Below, piece by piece: positions 22,896-33,778 of a stretch of DNA of 64,000 nucleotides. The position numbers and the translations under genes were made by a program. Under the pieces are notes generated by a model that was not told the DNA's origin, made no database searches, and saw only the letters and a program-made list of their open reading frames with translations. The stretch lies in NCBI GenBank assembly GCA_941918925.1, contig OW799237.1:75837126-75901125 (forward strand), in the 5' to 3' direction. How positions within the stretch are numbered: the stretch's first letter is position 1; each line of letters opens with the position of its first letter. The stretch comes from Phyto melanocephala (lineage: Eukaryota > Arthropoda > Insecta > Diptera > Rhinophoridae).

Positions 22896-23442
22896 CAGTG
22901 TTGCCACGACCAACAAAAATTTACAACCAAACTTACTTCAAAAAGTAACCAAATAAAAAAAAAGTAACCAAAATTAAAATATATTTGATATATTTTAAAA
23001 ATAAACCAAAAATTCAAGTCTTACGTATCAAGTAACGTAAAAAAACTTAAAGGCAATTTTATTACAAATAACGATAAATAAATAAAAAGCTTTTATTTAA
23101 AATACAATTTTTATTTATTTTAAATTTTAATACAATATAAAAATATTTGTACTTATACTTGTTTTTTAAAATAGTCATGTATTTTTTCGTACTCCAGAGT
23201 TGATCATTTGCTAAAAGAAATAGGGTTTCAAGTGCTAACAATGTTGTCTAAACATTCTCACTTAAATGAGAACAATGAGAACAATTAAAGCAATGTTAAA
23301 CGTACATATAAAAACATGATTTATAAATAAAACATATTAAAAACTACTGAATTTTGGGCTTTAAAAGAAAAAAATACACATCTACACATTGGCAAAAAAA
23401 ATAACCAATTTTGGTTATAAATAACCTAAAACGGCAACGCTG
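22896..23442. mobile_element. hAT-like non-autonomous element with perfect 8-bp target duplication
   Basis: The insert starts CAGTGTTGCCACGACC and ends ACGGCAACGCTG, giving terminal inverted repeats CAG(T/C)GTTGCC. It is flanked on both sides by GCTGTAGC (22888-22895 and 23443-23450). An 8-bp duplication with CAG..GTTGCC ends is typical of hAT transposons. The 547-bp interior is AT-rich with repeated AAGTAACCAAA words and no transposase. Confidence 0.85.
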
Positions 23443-23525
23443 GCTGTAGCAGTCGTAGTGTAGCCAGTTTACTCATTATTTAAAAAAAAGAGAGCATATT
23501 TAAATATTTCATATTTCTCATGAAT

Positions 23526-23700
23526 AGAAAAGTCGACTGAGCGTCTGTCCATGTGTTTGCTGAAATCAACTTTCAGAAGCCACTACAGGTTGCACACACC
23601 CGTATGGATATATTCAGCACTAAATGGCGCAATAAGCAGCACAACCGCCTCATAACTTTCTGAGATAGGAGCAAATAAACACGACTTTATCTGTTTTTAT
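23526..23700 (-). mobile_element. Mini-me/DINE-1-like fragment, copy 9
   Basis: It contains family words in reverse orientation: GTCGACTGAGCGTCTGTCC, GCTGAAATCAACTTTCAGAA, CATAACTTTCTGAGATAGGA and GCAAATAAACACGACTT. Both termini are missing. It abuts the start of copy 10. Confidence 0.65.
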
Positions 23701-23736
23701 GTCCTCCGCCTGTGGTGCCATGGGTATTTATATATA

Positions 23737-24658
23737 AAGGGTGTTTTTTTAAACCCGATAGTACTTGAAATTGTAAAAAATAACACAAAAAATTAAATTG
23801 TAATCAACATTTTTTTTTTATTCGAAAGATCAATACGTGACATTAACATTTGAAAATGATTTCGGGCATATGGGCACTGCGGCTGTTCTTGACGAAGCGC
23901 ATTCTGGACGTCCAATTTTGGGCCACTTTTTCGAGCACTGCTGGCCGTATGTCACGAATAACACGAACAATGCTGGCCTCCAAGGCGTCAATTGTTGCTG
24001 GTTTATCAGCATAAACCAGTGACTTCACGTAGCCCCACAGGAAATAATCGAGAGGTGTCAAATCGCACGACCTTGGAGGCCAATTGACAGGTCCATTTCT
24101 CGAAATCAACTTATCGCCAAATTTTGATTTCAATAAGTTGATGGTTGCGTTCGCCGTATGGCACGTAGCGCCATCCTGTTGAAACCACATCTCCTCCGGA
24201 TCAATGTCATCCACATTTTCAAACAAAAAATCATTGATCATGGTGCGGTAACGATCTCCATTGACCGTAACGCGAGCTCCGGCCTCATTTTTGAAGAAAT
24301 AAGGTCCGATGATGCCACCAGCGTGAAAACCGCACCAAACGGTGCATTTTTCTGGATGTAATGGAGTCTGTAGGGTCTCTTGTGGATTGGTCTCGCTCCA
24401 TATGCGGCAATTTTGCTTATTACAAACCCGTTAAGCCAAAAATGCGCCTCATCGCTGAACACAATTTTGCGATAAAACAACGGACGTCCAGAATGCGCTT
24501 CGTCAAGAATAGCCGCGGTGCCCATATGCCCGAAATCATTTTCAAATGTTAATGTCACGTATTGATCTTTCGAATAAAAAAAAAATTTTGATTACAATTT
24601 AATTTTTTGTGTTATTTTTTACAATTTCAAGTTCTATCGGGTTTAAAAAAACACCCTT
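23737..24658 (-). mobile_element. Mariner (DD41D-type) derivative with 177-bp inverted repeats
   Basis: TA flanks both sides and the ends read AAGGGTGTTTTTTTAAACCC on each strand. The inverted repeats extend 177 bp (23737-23913 and 24482-24658) and contain the transposase 3' coding end (RMRFVKNSRGAHMPEIIFKC). The interior, read on the minus strand, keeps KIVFSDEAHFWLNGFV (first Asp), then a frameshifted middle, then MWFQQDGATCHTANA (second Asp) and WPPRSCDLTPLDYFLWG (third Asp), with 41 residues between the second and third. The N-terminal half of the transposase is gone, replaced by the inverted 3' end. It cannot encode a working enzyme. Confidence 0.9.
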
Positions 24659-25122
24659 TAGCTCTGTCATTCCGTTTTTAATTTCTACAATATTCTTTTC
24701 CAATCCCACGAAGAATATGGATTTACTGAAATATTATGAATAGAGAATTTCATTGGACATTGTCTACCTGTCCGTGTGTTCGTTGAAATAAATTTTTAAG
24801 AGCAACCACATGTTGCTCATACTTGTATGTGATATCAATCTTTTAGAAATATTCAAGAATAAAAATTCCAAACATATTCTGATGTAATAGCAAATTGTAA
24901 TAAAGTTCTATATTTATGTGTTTTAAATTGTTATTTCATATTTTTTTTAATTGTAAGTACTTTTAAAATTATATTTATAAAGAAAGCCTGAGAACTGTAG
25001 AAGGCTTTATATTTTAATGCAAAATGACATACTGACTCTGATTTTCCCATAATTTTACCAAAAAAAAAAATAAATAACGTTTTTCAGTCCTAATATATTT
25101 GATACACACGTTTGTGTTTATA

Positions 25123-25714
25123 ATAGATGGTAAAATTTTAAGGGCCGATGTTGAATGTGAACCACACCTAAACATCAAGTTTTTTCTGCATTGACATTTG
25201 TCAATTTCAGACCAACTCAATTTGAACCATAGAAACATACACAATCGAGCAAAGCGTTAAAGTTATTCAGGCTTATTATGAAAATGCTCATTAAAATCAA
25301 AATGAATTTCGTGCACTTCGTTATTCTTTTGATCAACATAATCGTTCAAATTCGTTTACAATCGGGAGAATTGTTGAAAGTATTTAAATTTCAGCAAAAC
25401 AGGTCTGTATAAAATGTGAAAACATCTGCGAATGCCTGAAAACATTGCTGTTTATCGCTATAGTGTGGCAAAAGAGCAGTCAACCTCGACTCATTATCGT
25501 GCCCAACAATTGAACATCAACATTGTCATTGAAAATTTGGACCATCGGATGGAGGTGCGCCGCCGAGGTCGCGGCGGCCATTTGACCGATATTTTGTTTC
25601 ATACATAATTGAACCATACCAATGTAATCATAATAAAAAGAAATGACACTAATTTCCTAAATAATTTGTGATTTATCCAAAACCAACATCGACCCTTAAA
25701 ATTTAACCACCCTT
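25123..25714 (+). mobile_element. Internally deleted mariner-like element (592 bp)
   Basis: The right end read on the minus strand is AAGGGTGGTTAAATTTTAAG, followed by GGTCGATGTTGG. The left end is a diverged copy of this (GATGGTAAAATTTTAAGGGC, CGATGTTG). TA flanks both sides. Transposase remnants on the plus strand are an N-terminal piece (EQSVKVIQ-like, NRSNSFTIGRIVE-like words near 25240-25380) and the C-terminal end RGGHLTDILFHT at 25577. The catalytic core is deleted. Same family as the fragment at 2600-2830. Confidence 0.8.
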
Positions 25715-25908
25715 TATATAATATGCCTCTAAAGATATTCGTAAAAATAAGACTAATCTGTCACTAATCGAATTAGTTATAGGCAAAAATTGTTTGAATA
25801 AATATTTAAATATAAGCTATAGGCGCCAAAATATAACTGCTTCGGTGTTTTTCCTAAAATTTAAAAAAACGAAAATCGTTCGTTCGAGAGAGTCAACATA
25901 GATATTAG

Positions 25909-26090
25909 GGTGATCGAACTGTTATTATTCGGCCGGTTTTAACCGGTTTTTTTTTCTGTTTTGTAGAAGCCGAACATTTTTTACAAATAACGAATAAACC
26001 GGTTGTTTTGGTACAAATATATGTTTTTTTTAGATATATAAAATCTAATAAAATAAATCGAATTTAATTTTTCCCCGAATTTTATTTCCT
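25909..26090. mobile_element. hAT-like element, left terminus only
   Basis: TAGGGTGATCGAACTG is the same terminus as the complete element at 59704-60680. It is followed by similar (A)CCGGTTTTT subterminal words. No right end was found, so the extent is approximate. Confidence 0.45.
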
Positions 26091-27068
26091 TCAAGCAAAG
26101 TACAAATATGTGTAGAGGTATTTATTTGATAGAAATAAGTTTAAAGATGACGGTCGTATTCGTTTTGCAAAACTAAAGCAGGTTAACCTTGTAAGTAAGA
26201 ATAGGACGACTGACTATAGACAATAACGAAGCTTAATAAATACGCTGTAAAAACAAAAGTTTACTTACAGAAATTAATTCTAATACAAACAAAAGTACAC
26301 TATAAACTGAATTTAACTTAATACATAAATCCCAAAAGTCTAAATTTCTAGTGACCTTTAAATAGGGTCAGATTGTTTTAAATTTTGGTACGCACACTTT
26401 ATTTGTTGAATGAAACAGGGACGGCCTTGTGGAGACAAAATAAATTAAATCTGCAAATCTTATATATTCTTGAGCCACATTATATACATTTGTATGTATG
26501 TATGTACATTAGGGATATAACTTTTTACAATTTTTGAAAATATCAAAATGGCCCTATCCATACCATATAGTGCATAAAAAACAATAAGAACTGCATCTTT
26601 AGATTTTCGATATCGTTAAAAAAAGTTCCGCGTCAAATGCAATTAAGTTTGGGATCAGTAAGTTCTAAGAAAATAAATATACACTTAACAAAGATAGTTT
26701 TTAGATTGTGATTTTGATTATAATCATATAATATAAGAAATGTAAATAGTTAAATAAATATAAAATAAAAAATTAAAAAAAAAATTTGAAAAAATAAAAA
26801 AAAAATCTTAAAGGGCTTTCAGAAATCGGCTTCGACGCGGAGTTTTGTTCCGAAATGACCTTAGGAAACATATTTCGGTTTCAGCACAACATCGGCTACA
26901 GCGTGGTGATAGGGCCTTATTTTGGTTGTACCCCCCCTAATGTACATATGTATATGACAATGTATTACTTCTCGAGAATTGTAACATAATCTAGTCAAGC
27001 AAAATGTAAAAAACCCGCTATAATTTAGCGAGCATTTAAAGTGTAAATTTGTACTACTTTATTGTATT

Positions 27069-27073
<5 letters not shown>

Positions 27074-27103
<30 letters not shown>

Positions 27104-27119
27104 CATACTTACATACATA
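27074..27119. repeat. (ACAT)n microsatellite
   Basis: About 11 tetranucleotide units of TACA/ACAT with one interruption (ACTT). Confidence 0.95.
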
Positions 27120-27299
27120 TTATGTAAGAAAGGAGTGTGCATAAAAAAATAAAAAATTAAGGCAGAATTAGTTTGTACGTTCTGTGCTGTTATGAATCAG
27201 CTGTTTTGTTTCTGTTCAATTAAAAATCTGTATGTGTTGTTTGTTGTTCCTTTTTCGTTCCGTTCTGTTGCGGACAAATCTATAGAAAATAGAATTCAA

Positions 27300-27611
27300 C
27301 GCACAATTGCGACGAACGACGAATTTCGACAAACACTCGCCGTGTAACACGCGAAAATGTAACATCTTTTAAACTAACTATATTTTCAAGTTGAAAAGTA
27401 AAACCAAATTTAATAAAAATGGTCACCTTTTAACAATTTGTTGTTCGTTCGCCGGCGTAAGAAATAGAAATAAATCTATTGCAGAGTTCGGCGCGTACAG
27501 CGAATTTCGACCGACGACATAATTGAACGAATTCTCATATACACAAATGTGTTTTATTTTTGACGATCAATATTCGCGGCGAAAAATTTGTCGTTCGTCA
27601 CAATTGTGCGC
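27300..27611. mobile_element. 312-bp inverted-repeat element
   Basis: The left end CGCACAATTGCGACGAACGA is matched by the complement of the right end, GCGCACAATTGTGACGAACG. The similarity continues into CGAATTTCG/CAAATTTTTCG. The interior has further TTCG/CGAA-rich inverted words. There is no ORF. Confidence 0.7.
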
Positions 27612-29934
27612 CTAGTATAAGCTGTTTTTAAGGAGCATTTATTTAAAGGTGGCTGCAATAGCCATACTCTCTTTGATTATAGATGAAATCTGACATTAAA
27701 ATTTTTTTTGTATATGAACTTTGGCGAGAAAAATATCAAAACAAATAATAAGCTAGTAAAGTAGGGCAGATAGATATTACAAAAATTAAACAACAGAATG
27801 GCACGTCACAGAAAGCCTTCATTAAATTGTAATGAAATTGTCATAGCATTGTTGTTATAAACAATTTAATTTCAGGCGGAATACAAAACAGAGACGATAA
27901 TCATTAACTTGCACAAAAAAATTTGCAATGAAACTACGCTGTAATAAAATAATCGCTTGTAAATTCAAGTGTGTCCAAAATAGCAATCTTTTAGACAATG
28001 AAAAAAATTTTTAGTTTGCGACTTTTAAAACGAAACCCGGCAGAAAGAAATAATAAATCCTCAGACCGTAGAATTGCTGTTCAGATAACAACATTGGCGT
28101 AACTAGATCATTCTGGAGGTTGCAATGCAAGAAATTAAAAAAAAAAACCAACTATGACACATTTTTATATGTGTACTGAGTTAAATATTTTAACCAAGAA
28201 ATAATTTCTAAAGCTTTTGCTACCCCCAGAAATTTTTTTGGCGCTGCGCTAATGGGTAACAAGAAGTTTATCAAAATATCAAAAGGACGCCCGTAATGTG
28301 AAAATTTATTTATTAGTTTAAATAAAGTTAAAAAATTAGGAGGCAAAGAAATTAAAAAACAAAACAAAGATTCCTTTACCGGTTTTATTTTTATAATGTG
28401 AGACAACATTTTTATTGTGCGCACTGCTTATGTGTGTAAGCAAAAACATTTAATTGCAAACCATCGGATATTTAATTGCTTTTTAAAACTAAAGATTCTG
28501 GTTTCATTACATGGACGATGTCATTGTTGTATGTATGTTGTCTTGACATACTTGTTAATGCATTTTATTAAAATGTATTGTACTCGTAGTATCTTATGTA
28601 CTTGTTACACAATATCTGACATTGAAAACAAATATACCAAAACAAATGTTGAAAAACGAAACTGAGAAGAAAACAAGCCAGAGCAAAAGAAAGATATGAA
28701 ACATTTGTATCGTTGTGTTAAAAAGAAAAAATAAATTTAATTTTGAGAACAGATTTGAATTATGAACTTTGGACCAATTCTCTATAACATACACTGTACG
28801 ATAATATAGATATTTAAGAAATTTCGCAAAAATTATGCCATAGACGCGTCACAGAGATTTGTTGTAGCAGGCCAGAATTGCGAAAAAATTAATTTTCAAG
28901 TTTTAAGATCTGTTTTATAAAAGATTATAATCATATTTGTGGACTTTGGATCAAAGGATTAACTTCAAATTTTCAAATATAAAAATTAATTTAAAAAAAA
29001 AACATTTAATTTAAGTTGATTACTTTTGTTGTGACATCTTGTTCTACAACTCGTGTCAAAATTAAGTGGATTAATAAAAACTAATTTTGTACACGTTCGC
29101 CTTTTGTTTAAAAACTTTTAATTAAACTTTAAAATTTTTTAAAGACAGCACTAAAAAAACTATGATAAAAAAATAAATAATATAGTTAAATCTTTTTAAT
29201 ACGTAATATCTTTTAAAGCATTTTACTTAGAAAGACGCCGATCAGATCAAACAAATTCTTTTGAAGATTTAAGTTCAATAATTATTTTATAAATTTTTAT
29301 TTTGTCAAAAGTCCACAGAGCTGCACATTTATGCAAATATGGCAACAGAATTCTTGTAGATTTTTTCTAAAGTAAAAAATATCAAAATATTTGTTTCAGT
29401 AATTGAATAAAAATAATTTCGGAGAAAAAATATTTGGTGGATTCATAAGGGGCGCTATTATGCCGTATTTCTCATTTTATTAGCATACTTTAAGGAGCAA
29501 TAGATAAGTATTTGCGTCACAAGATTTGCTAGTTTTAAAAAAAGTCTAAAGTAGTACATATGCCGCTTGGCTGGTCTGCACAAAGTTTTATATTATTCCT
29601 AAAAATCGATGGACAAGGATACTGTGAACACCAAATTTAAAAGAGATTAAAAAAACAAAACATCTTTTATATGAGAGTTTACATTGTTACACTCTCTGTG
29701 TTTTATTTTTTATGCCCAAAAACACTATTTACTGAAACAATTTATGTCAACAAGCGTTGCAAGTTTAAACATTTATAAGTCCCTAAATACTTTTTTTTTA
29801 TTAAAATCGGTTTTATAATATGAGCGTAAACTGTGCTACAAGAAATTGACTTGCCTATTAATATGTAAGATATGCTTTATATCAAAAGTGCTGGAAAAAA
29901 TTCTGTATGTACGAATTTCATCATACATATATTA

Positions 29935-30465
29935 AAGGAAATAACTAATTGACTAATAAACAATCTGAATTCCGCCCAAATCATAGCTGGGTTTCTGCGT
30001 TACTGGATGTGTCTGAAAATATACGACGCAATTTGGATGAAGGGAAATTAAATTTCTTGATTCTTCTTGACCACTCGAAAGCAATCGATACTGTTGAATA
30101 TGGGCAAACTTGTATGAAATAACGACATTTTTTTAATTTGTTTGAAACTACAACACGCCTTTAATTTTCTTAAATTTGTAATCGTTCGCAATCGAACAAT
30201 GACCAATGGTAGGTAGAAAAGGGGGACGCAGGAAGCAAGAGCCACCTACAACATCCACACACGGAGAACATTAGGGTCCATTGTGTTTGAACAATGTCCA
30301 ACCTTCCCTACTAAATTTATCTAGAGGAGTATCCTAACGGTCAATTCTTGGACAACAGCTTTTGCATTTTTGAACTCATATGTACGCAGATAATGTACAG
30401 TTGTACTTGAGCAGCCCAGTACAATCTGTTGCTGAAAATATTCAGAATTCACCGCTGGGCAACGG
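29935..30465 (+). pseudogene. Jockey-like non-LTR retrotransposon, reverse transcriptase relic
   Basis: Conceptual translation with frame changes gives NKQSEFRPNHSWVSALLDVS, ENIRRNLDEGKLNFLILLDH followed by SKAIDTV (RT motif A, with the catalytic Asp in LLDHSKA), ..GVSRSILGQ-like (motif B) and MYADNVQLYLSSPV (motif C, where the usual YADD is YADN). Several stops and frameshifts interrupt it. The order and spacing fit RT motifs of Jockey-clade elements. It has no flanking 5' UTR, ORF1 or poly(A), so it is a decayed internal fragment. Confidence 0.8.
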
Positions 30466-30784
30466 CAAATGGTATTTAATTTAATTCTTATATATTAGAC
30501 TCCTGCACAATTCAATATTTTCTGTAAAAATGTCATTTTCAAAGATTTCATGCTTTGCTATGCCATGCGAATTTAAACAAGGTGTTATAACATGTCATGC
30601 CAACTCAAACATACTGTTTTAGCATGACATTGCAACTTAGGCAAGCTGTTGTACGCTGTTGTGTTTAATATCATGTCTTTCTTTACTGTAACGGTACTTT
30701 AATGCAGCTTTGTTTTTGGTTTCGTTTTTCGTATTTTTAATTCTAGCAATGTTTTTTGTTAAATTTTTAGTTTAGATTCGTTTC

Positions 30785-31075
30785 TTGGAGTGTCAATTTA
30801 CAAAAATTCAAATTAGTCCGCGTACTACTTTAGAGCAAAGAGAATTGGTTTTAAGCCATTTCAAAAATGGCCACTCACAGCGAAAAATAGCTGAAATGGT
30901 TAACATGAATTCTTCTACGGTCCAAAAAATCATTGAGCGTTTCACACATGAAAATCGGGTTTATAACAAAGGCAGGAAGGCACCGAATAAAATATTTAAT
31001 GAGCAGGACGAGCGTTATATTTTGCGGAAAACAAAGGCAAACCCAAATCCCAAAAAAAAAAAAAAACAGCCAAAC
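30785..31075 (+). pseudogene. Tc1-type transposase, N-terminal HTH fragment
   Basis: The reading frame opens TTLEQRELVLSHFKNGHSQR followed by KIAEMVNMNSSTVQKIIERF, a paired-like helix-turn-helix, then NRVYNKGRKAPNKIFNEQDE and RYILRKTKANP. This is the usual Tc1 N-terminus, including the linker before the second HTH. From about 31045 the sequence becomes Lys/Pro-rich, A-rich low complexity and the DDE domain is missing. The frame opens without an obvious start at 30785 (TTG). No inverted repeats were found. Confidence 0.8.
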
Positions 31076-31213
31076 CCGACACAAAACAAATTGACTTTAT
31101 TTAAATATTTTCTAAATAAATCCTTAAAAGAAATTTCCTTAAAGTATGTAACTACAATTATATTAAATAAATTTCTGATTTTATTGCATATAATGTTCTA
31201 TTGCAATGATTAA

Positions 31214-32857
31214 AATGCACTATAAAAAATATGTGCTGCATACGTCACACGTGTCGCATGTGTTGACTTTCTCATTTTCTATGCTCATGTATGCAATATC
31301 ACTCTGTTAGAACTATGTACAGATTTAATTAAACTAATTATACACTGTCTTTATATGTCTTTGTCAAACATGCATTTTCGGCATTGCATAAATTAGCAGT
31401 TGCATTATGTGACACTTGTTGCTATGTTGTATAGTGCAACAGTTGCAGGCCTTTATTATATATTAAAGTGTGCATAATAATTTGTAAGATATCATTTCGA
31501 TTTTGATACCGACGTTGCCATTTTGATAAATGGGGAAAAGATAAAGATTGTAAATAAATGCTGTCAAAAATGTTGAGTTGATTGTTAATAATAGCCTTAC
31601 TTGGGGTAAACCATGTAAATACTCTCGTAGGTCGAATTTATATTAAAATAAGGTTTCTGTGGTCATCACAGTTTTACATGCCCTTGATGATAAGACAATT
31701 GCTCGTTAAATCCAACCTTGTTCCGTGTTTAATGTACGATTATGAACATGTTTTGAATATCCTATTTTATTTTCAATGTTCTATTTCATCTATGTTCTGA
31801 TTAAGCTTCATTTTATTCCAACGTTCAGTTTTGTTTCTATTTGTTTGTTCTATTCTTTAATATTTTGATCGAAAAACAAATGTCACATTTTAGAAAGTAT
31901 GTATTTTATAATGTAAGATTAAAATATACACGCTGTTGTAAATATAATGAGATTGCTTTAGGGCCATTTTTATATGCTTGTACAGCTCCTTATTCGATAC
32001 GAGTATTTATTTACTGTCATAAAAATGTTCTTGTTTTGAATTTTACGTAAATTATTCAAAATAGATTTTTTACATAAATATGAATGTATTTTAAAATGTT
32101 AAAAGTTCTACTATTTAAAAGTATTTTATTACAAAGTTGAATGCAATACATACTTATAAGAAATACAACAAAAGCACAAAAAAAAAAAATACTTTAAAAC
32201 AAGCCTTTGTCAAAATTAAGTTTTGTTTAAGAAATTTATTGTATTTTATTGAGGGTTTGGTTTAAATATTATGTGTAGTAGGTAGTAGTGGGAGTTTACA
32301 CAGAAATTATAACAGTAACGTTATAAATGGTTTTAAAAAATATATAGTCCGCACTAAATGAATCAGATTCATGTTAGATATGTTAATCGTGAACGGGTTC
32401 ATATCAACATATTTTTATAAATAAATAATTTACGAATTGTTTATGTTAGTTTCTAGTAAAATATTTGTACAAATACATATTTATGTTCATACTAAAACTG
32501 TAGCGTTTCATGTATGTATGTTTTTAACGTTTTTGAACTCCCTGAACGTTATTTTTTTCGGGTTACTTTTGGGTTTAAAGAGGAATCAAGTCACAATCTA
32601 TACGGTTAATCAAATCAATATTTCAAACTTTAGCAAGTGTCGGGGGAGAAAGATAAAATATATAACGCAAATTAGGGGGTGGATCTCGTGCAAATTTTAT
32701 AAGTTCTAAATAACGTTATAGATTTTTCTTAATTTTGTTACGTAAAATATGTTTCATTTTATATTTTCATTAATTTTTTTTATACAAAACGTATTAAAGG
32801 TATTGAAAAATATATAAAAAATATGAAAAATGTTTCATAAAAGCCACTGAATATAAA
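31214..32857. other. No gene recognised
   Basis: AT-rich sequence with short ORFs (31582-31800, 31841-32050, 32437-32709) that match no known family and have AT-driven composition. Confidence 0.5.
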
Positions 32858-33778
32858 AACAAGTAAGAGTGCTATATTCGCCCGTGCCGAATCTGAAAAT
32901 ACCCTTCACCATAATGTACATAGGTATCCTTAATTTTGAATTAACTGTATTCTACTAGTCAAGCCCTATAATTTGATACCCATATTGATGGGGTTAAAAA
33001 AAATTTGATCCGACATTTTGTTTTAAACGCCATCTTTGATTTAACATTTTTTTAATAATATACTGTGTTCTACTGTTCAAGCCCTTTCATTTTATACCAA
33101 TATTGAGGGGGTTCTAGAAGTTACATTTTAAAATATCAGATTTGACCCATATATAAATTTATTGTCCGCCATTTTCTAGTGGTGGCCAACATGAATTTTA
33201 ATTTTTTTTAAATGCTTATATTGCGCTGGTCAAGTTCTTTCAGATGATACCAATATTGACTCTCTCGGTTGTCTAGAAGCTAAAAAATTGATTTTCGTTT
33301 GTACATTTTTGGAATATATATTTAAAAAAAATTTTTTTGCCTATAACTTTACCGATTAGAGCCCGCTTTATCGAAAAATTTTCACGAATATCTCTAGAGC
33401 CATATTATATCTACAAATAGTAGCAAAGGTAACTAAAAATTATTCTATGGCTGAAAATTTTTAATTTTGGTGGGTAAAACAGAGGCAGTCGTGTTTATTT
33501 GCTCATATCTCAAAAAGTTATGGGGCGATTGTGCTGAATTTCAATAGCGATTCATTTCCGGATATTTCCAAAAGGTTGATACCATACACAGATCTGAGGA
33601 ACATATGGTTGCTTTTAAAAGTTGATTTCAACCAACACACGGACAGACGGTCAGCTCTTAAACGACTCCTCTATTCATATAATATATACTTTATGGAGTC
33701 GGAAATGAAAATTGTAGAAAATACAAACGGAAGGACAAAGCCATATATACCCTTGTGCACCACAGGTGAAGGGTATAA
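32858..33778 (+). mobile_element. Mini-me/DINE-1-like element, copy 11 (complete, long subfamily)
   Basis: It is complete from AACAAGTAAGAGTGCTATAT to CACCACAGGTGAAGGGTATA. In forward orientation it has TAGTCAAGCCCTATAATTTG, GATACCAATATTGACTCTCT, TTGCTCATATCTCAAAAAGT, the (GACAGACG) tract and the core GGAGTCGGAAATGAAAATTG. It is the best single long-subfamily copy in the window. Confidence 0.85.

Larger units (their letters stand above)
23703..25905 (-). mobile_element. Mini-me/DINE-1-like element, copy 10, split by two mariner elements
   Basis: It begins CCTCCGCCTGTGGTGCCATG, then GGTATTTATA, is interrupted by the element at 23737-24658, continues GCTCTGTCATTCCG through GTCTACCTGTCCGTGTG to 25122, is interrupted again by 25123-25714, and resumes TATAATATGCCTCTAAAGAT to about 25905. 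Removing both inserts restores the order seen in copy 3. The right end is lost, next to a hAT-like terminus at 25909. Confidence 0.7.
26090..29934. other. Mostly unassigned AT-rich DNA
   Basis: Contains an (ACAT)n microsatellite and the inverted-repeat element at 27300-27611. A GC-richer patch at 26815-26935 does not form a convincing ORF. ORFs at 28152-28424 and 28417-28665 match nothing I know. No host gene was recognised. Confidence 0.5.
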
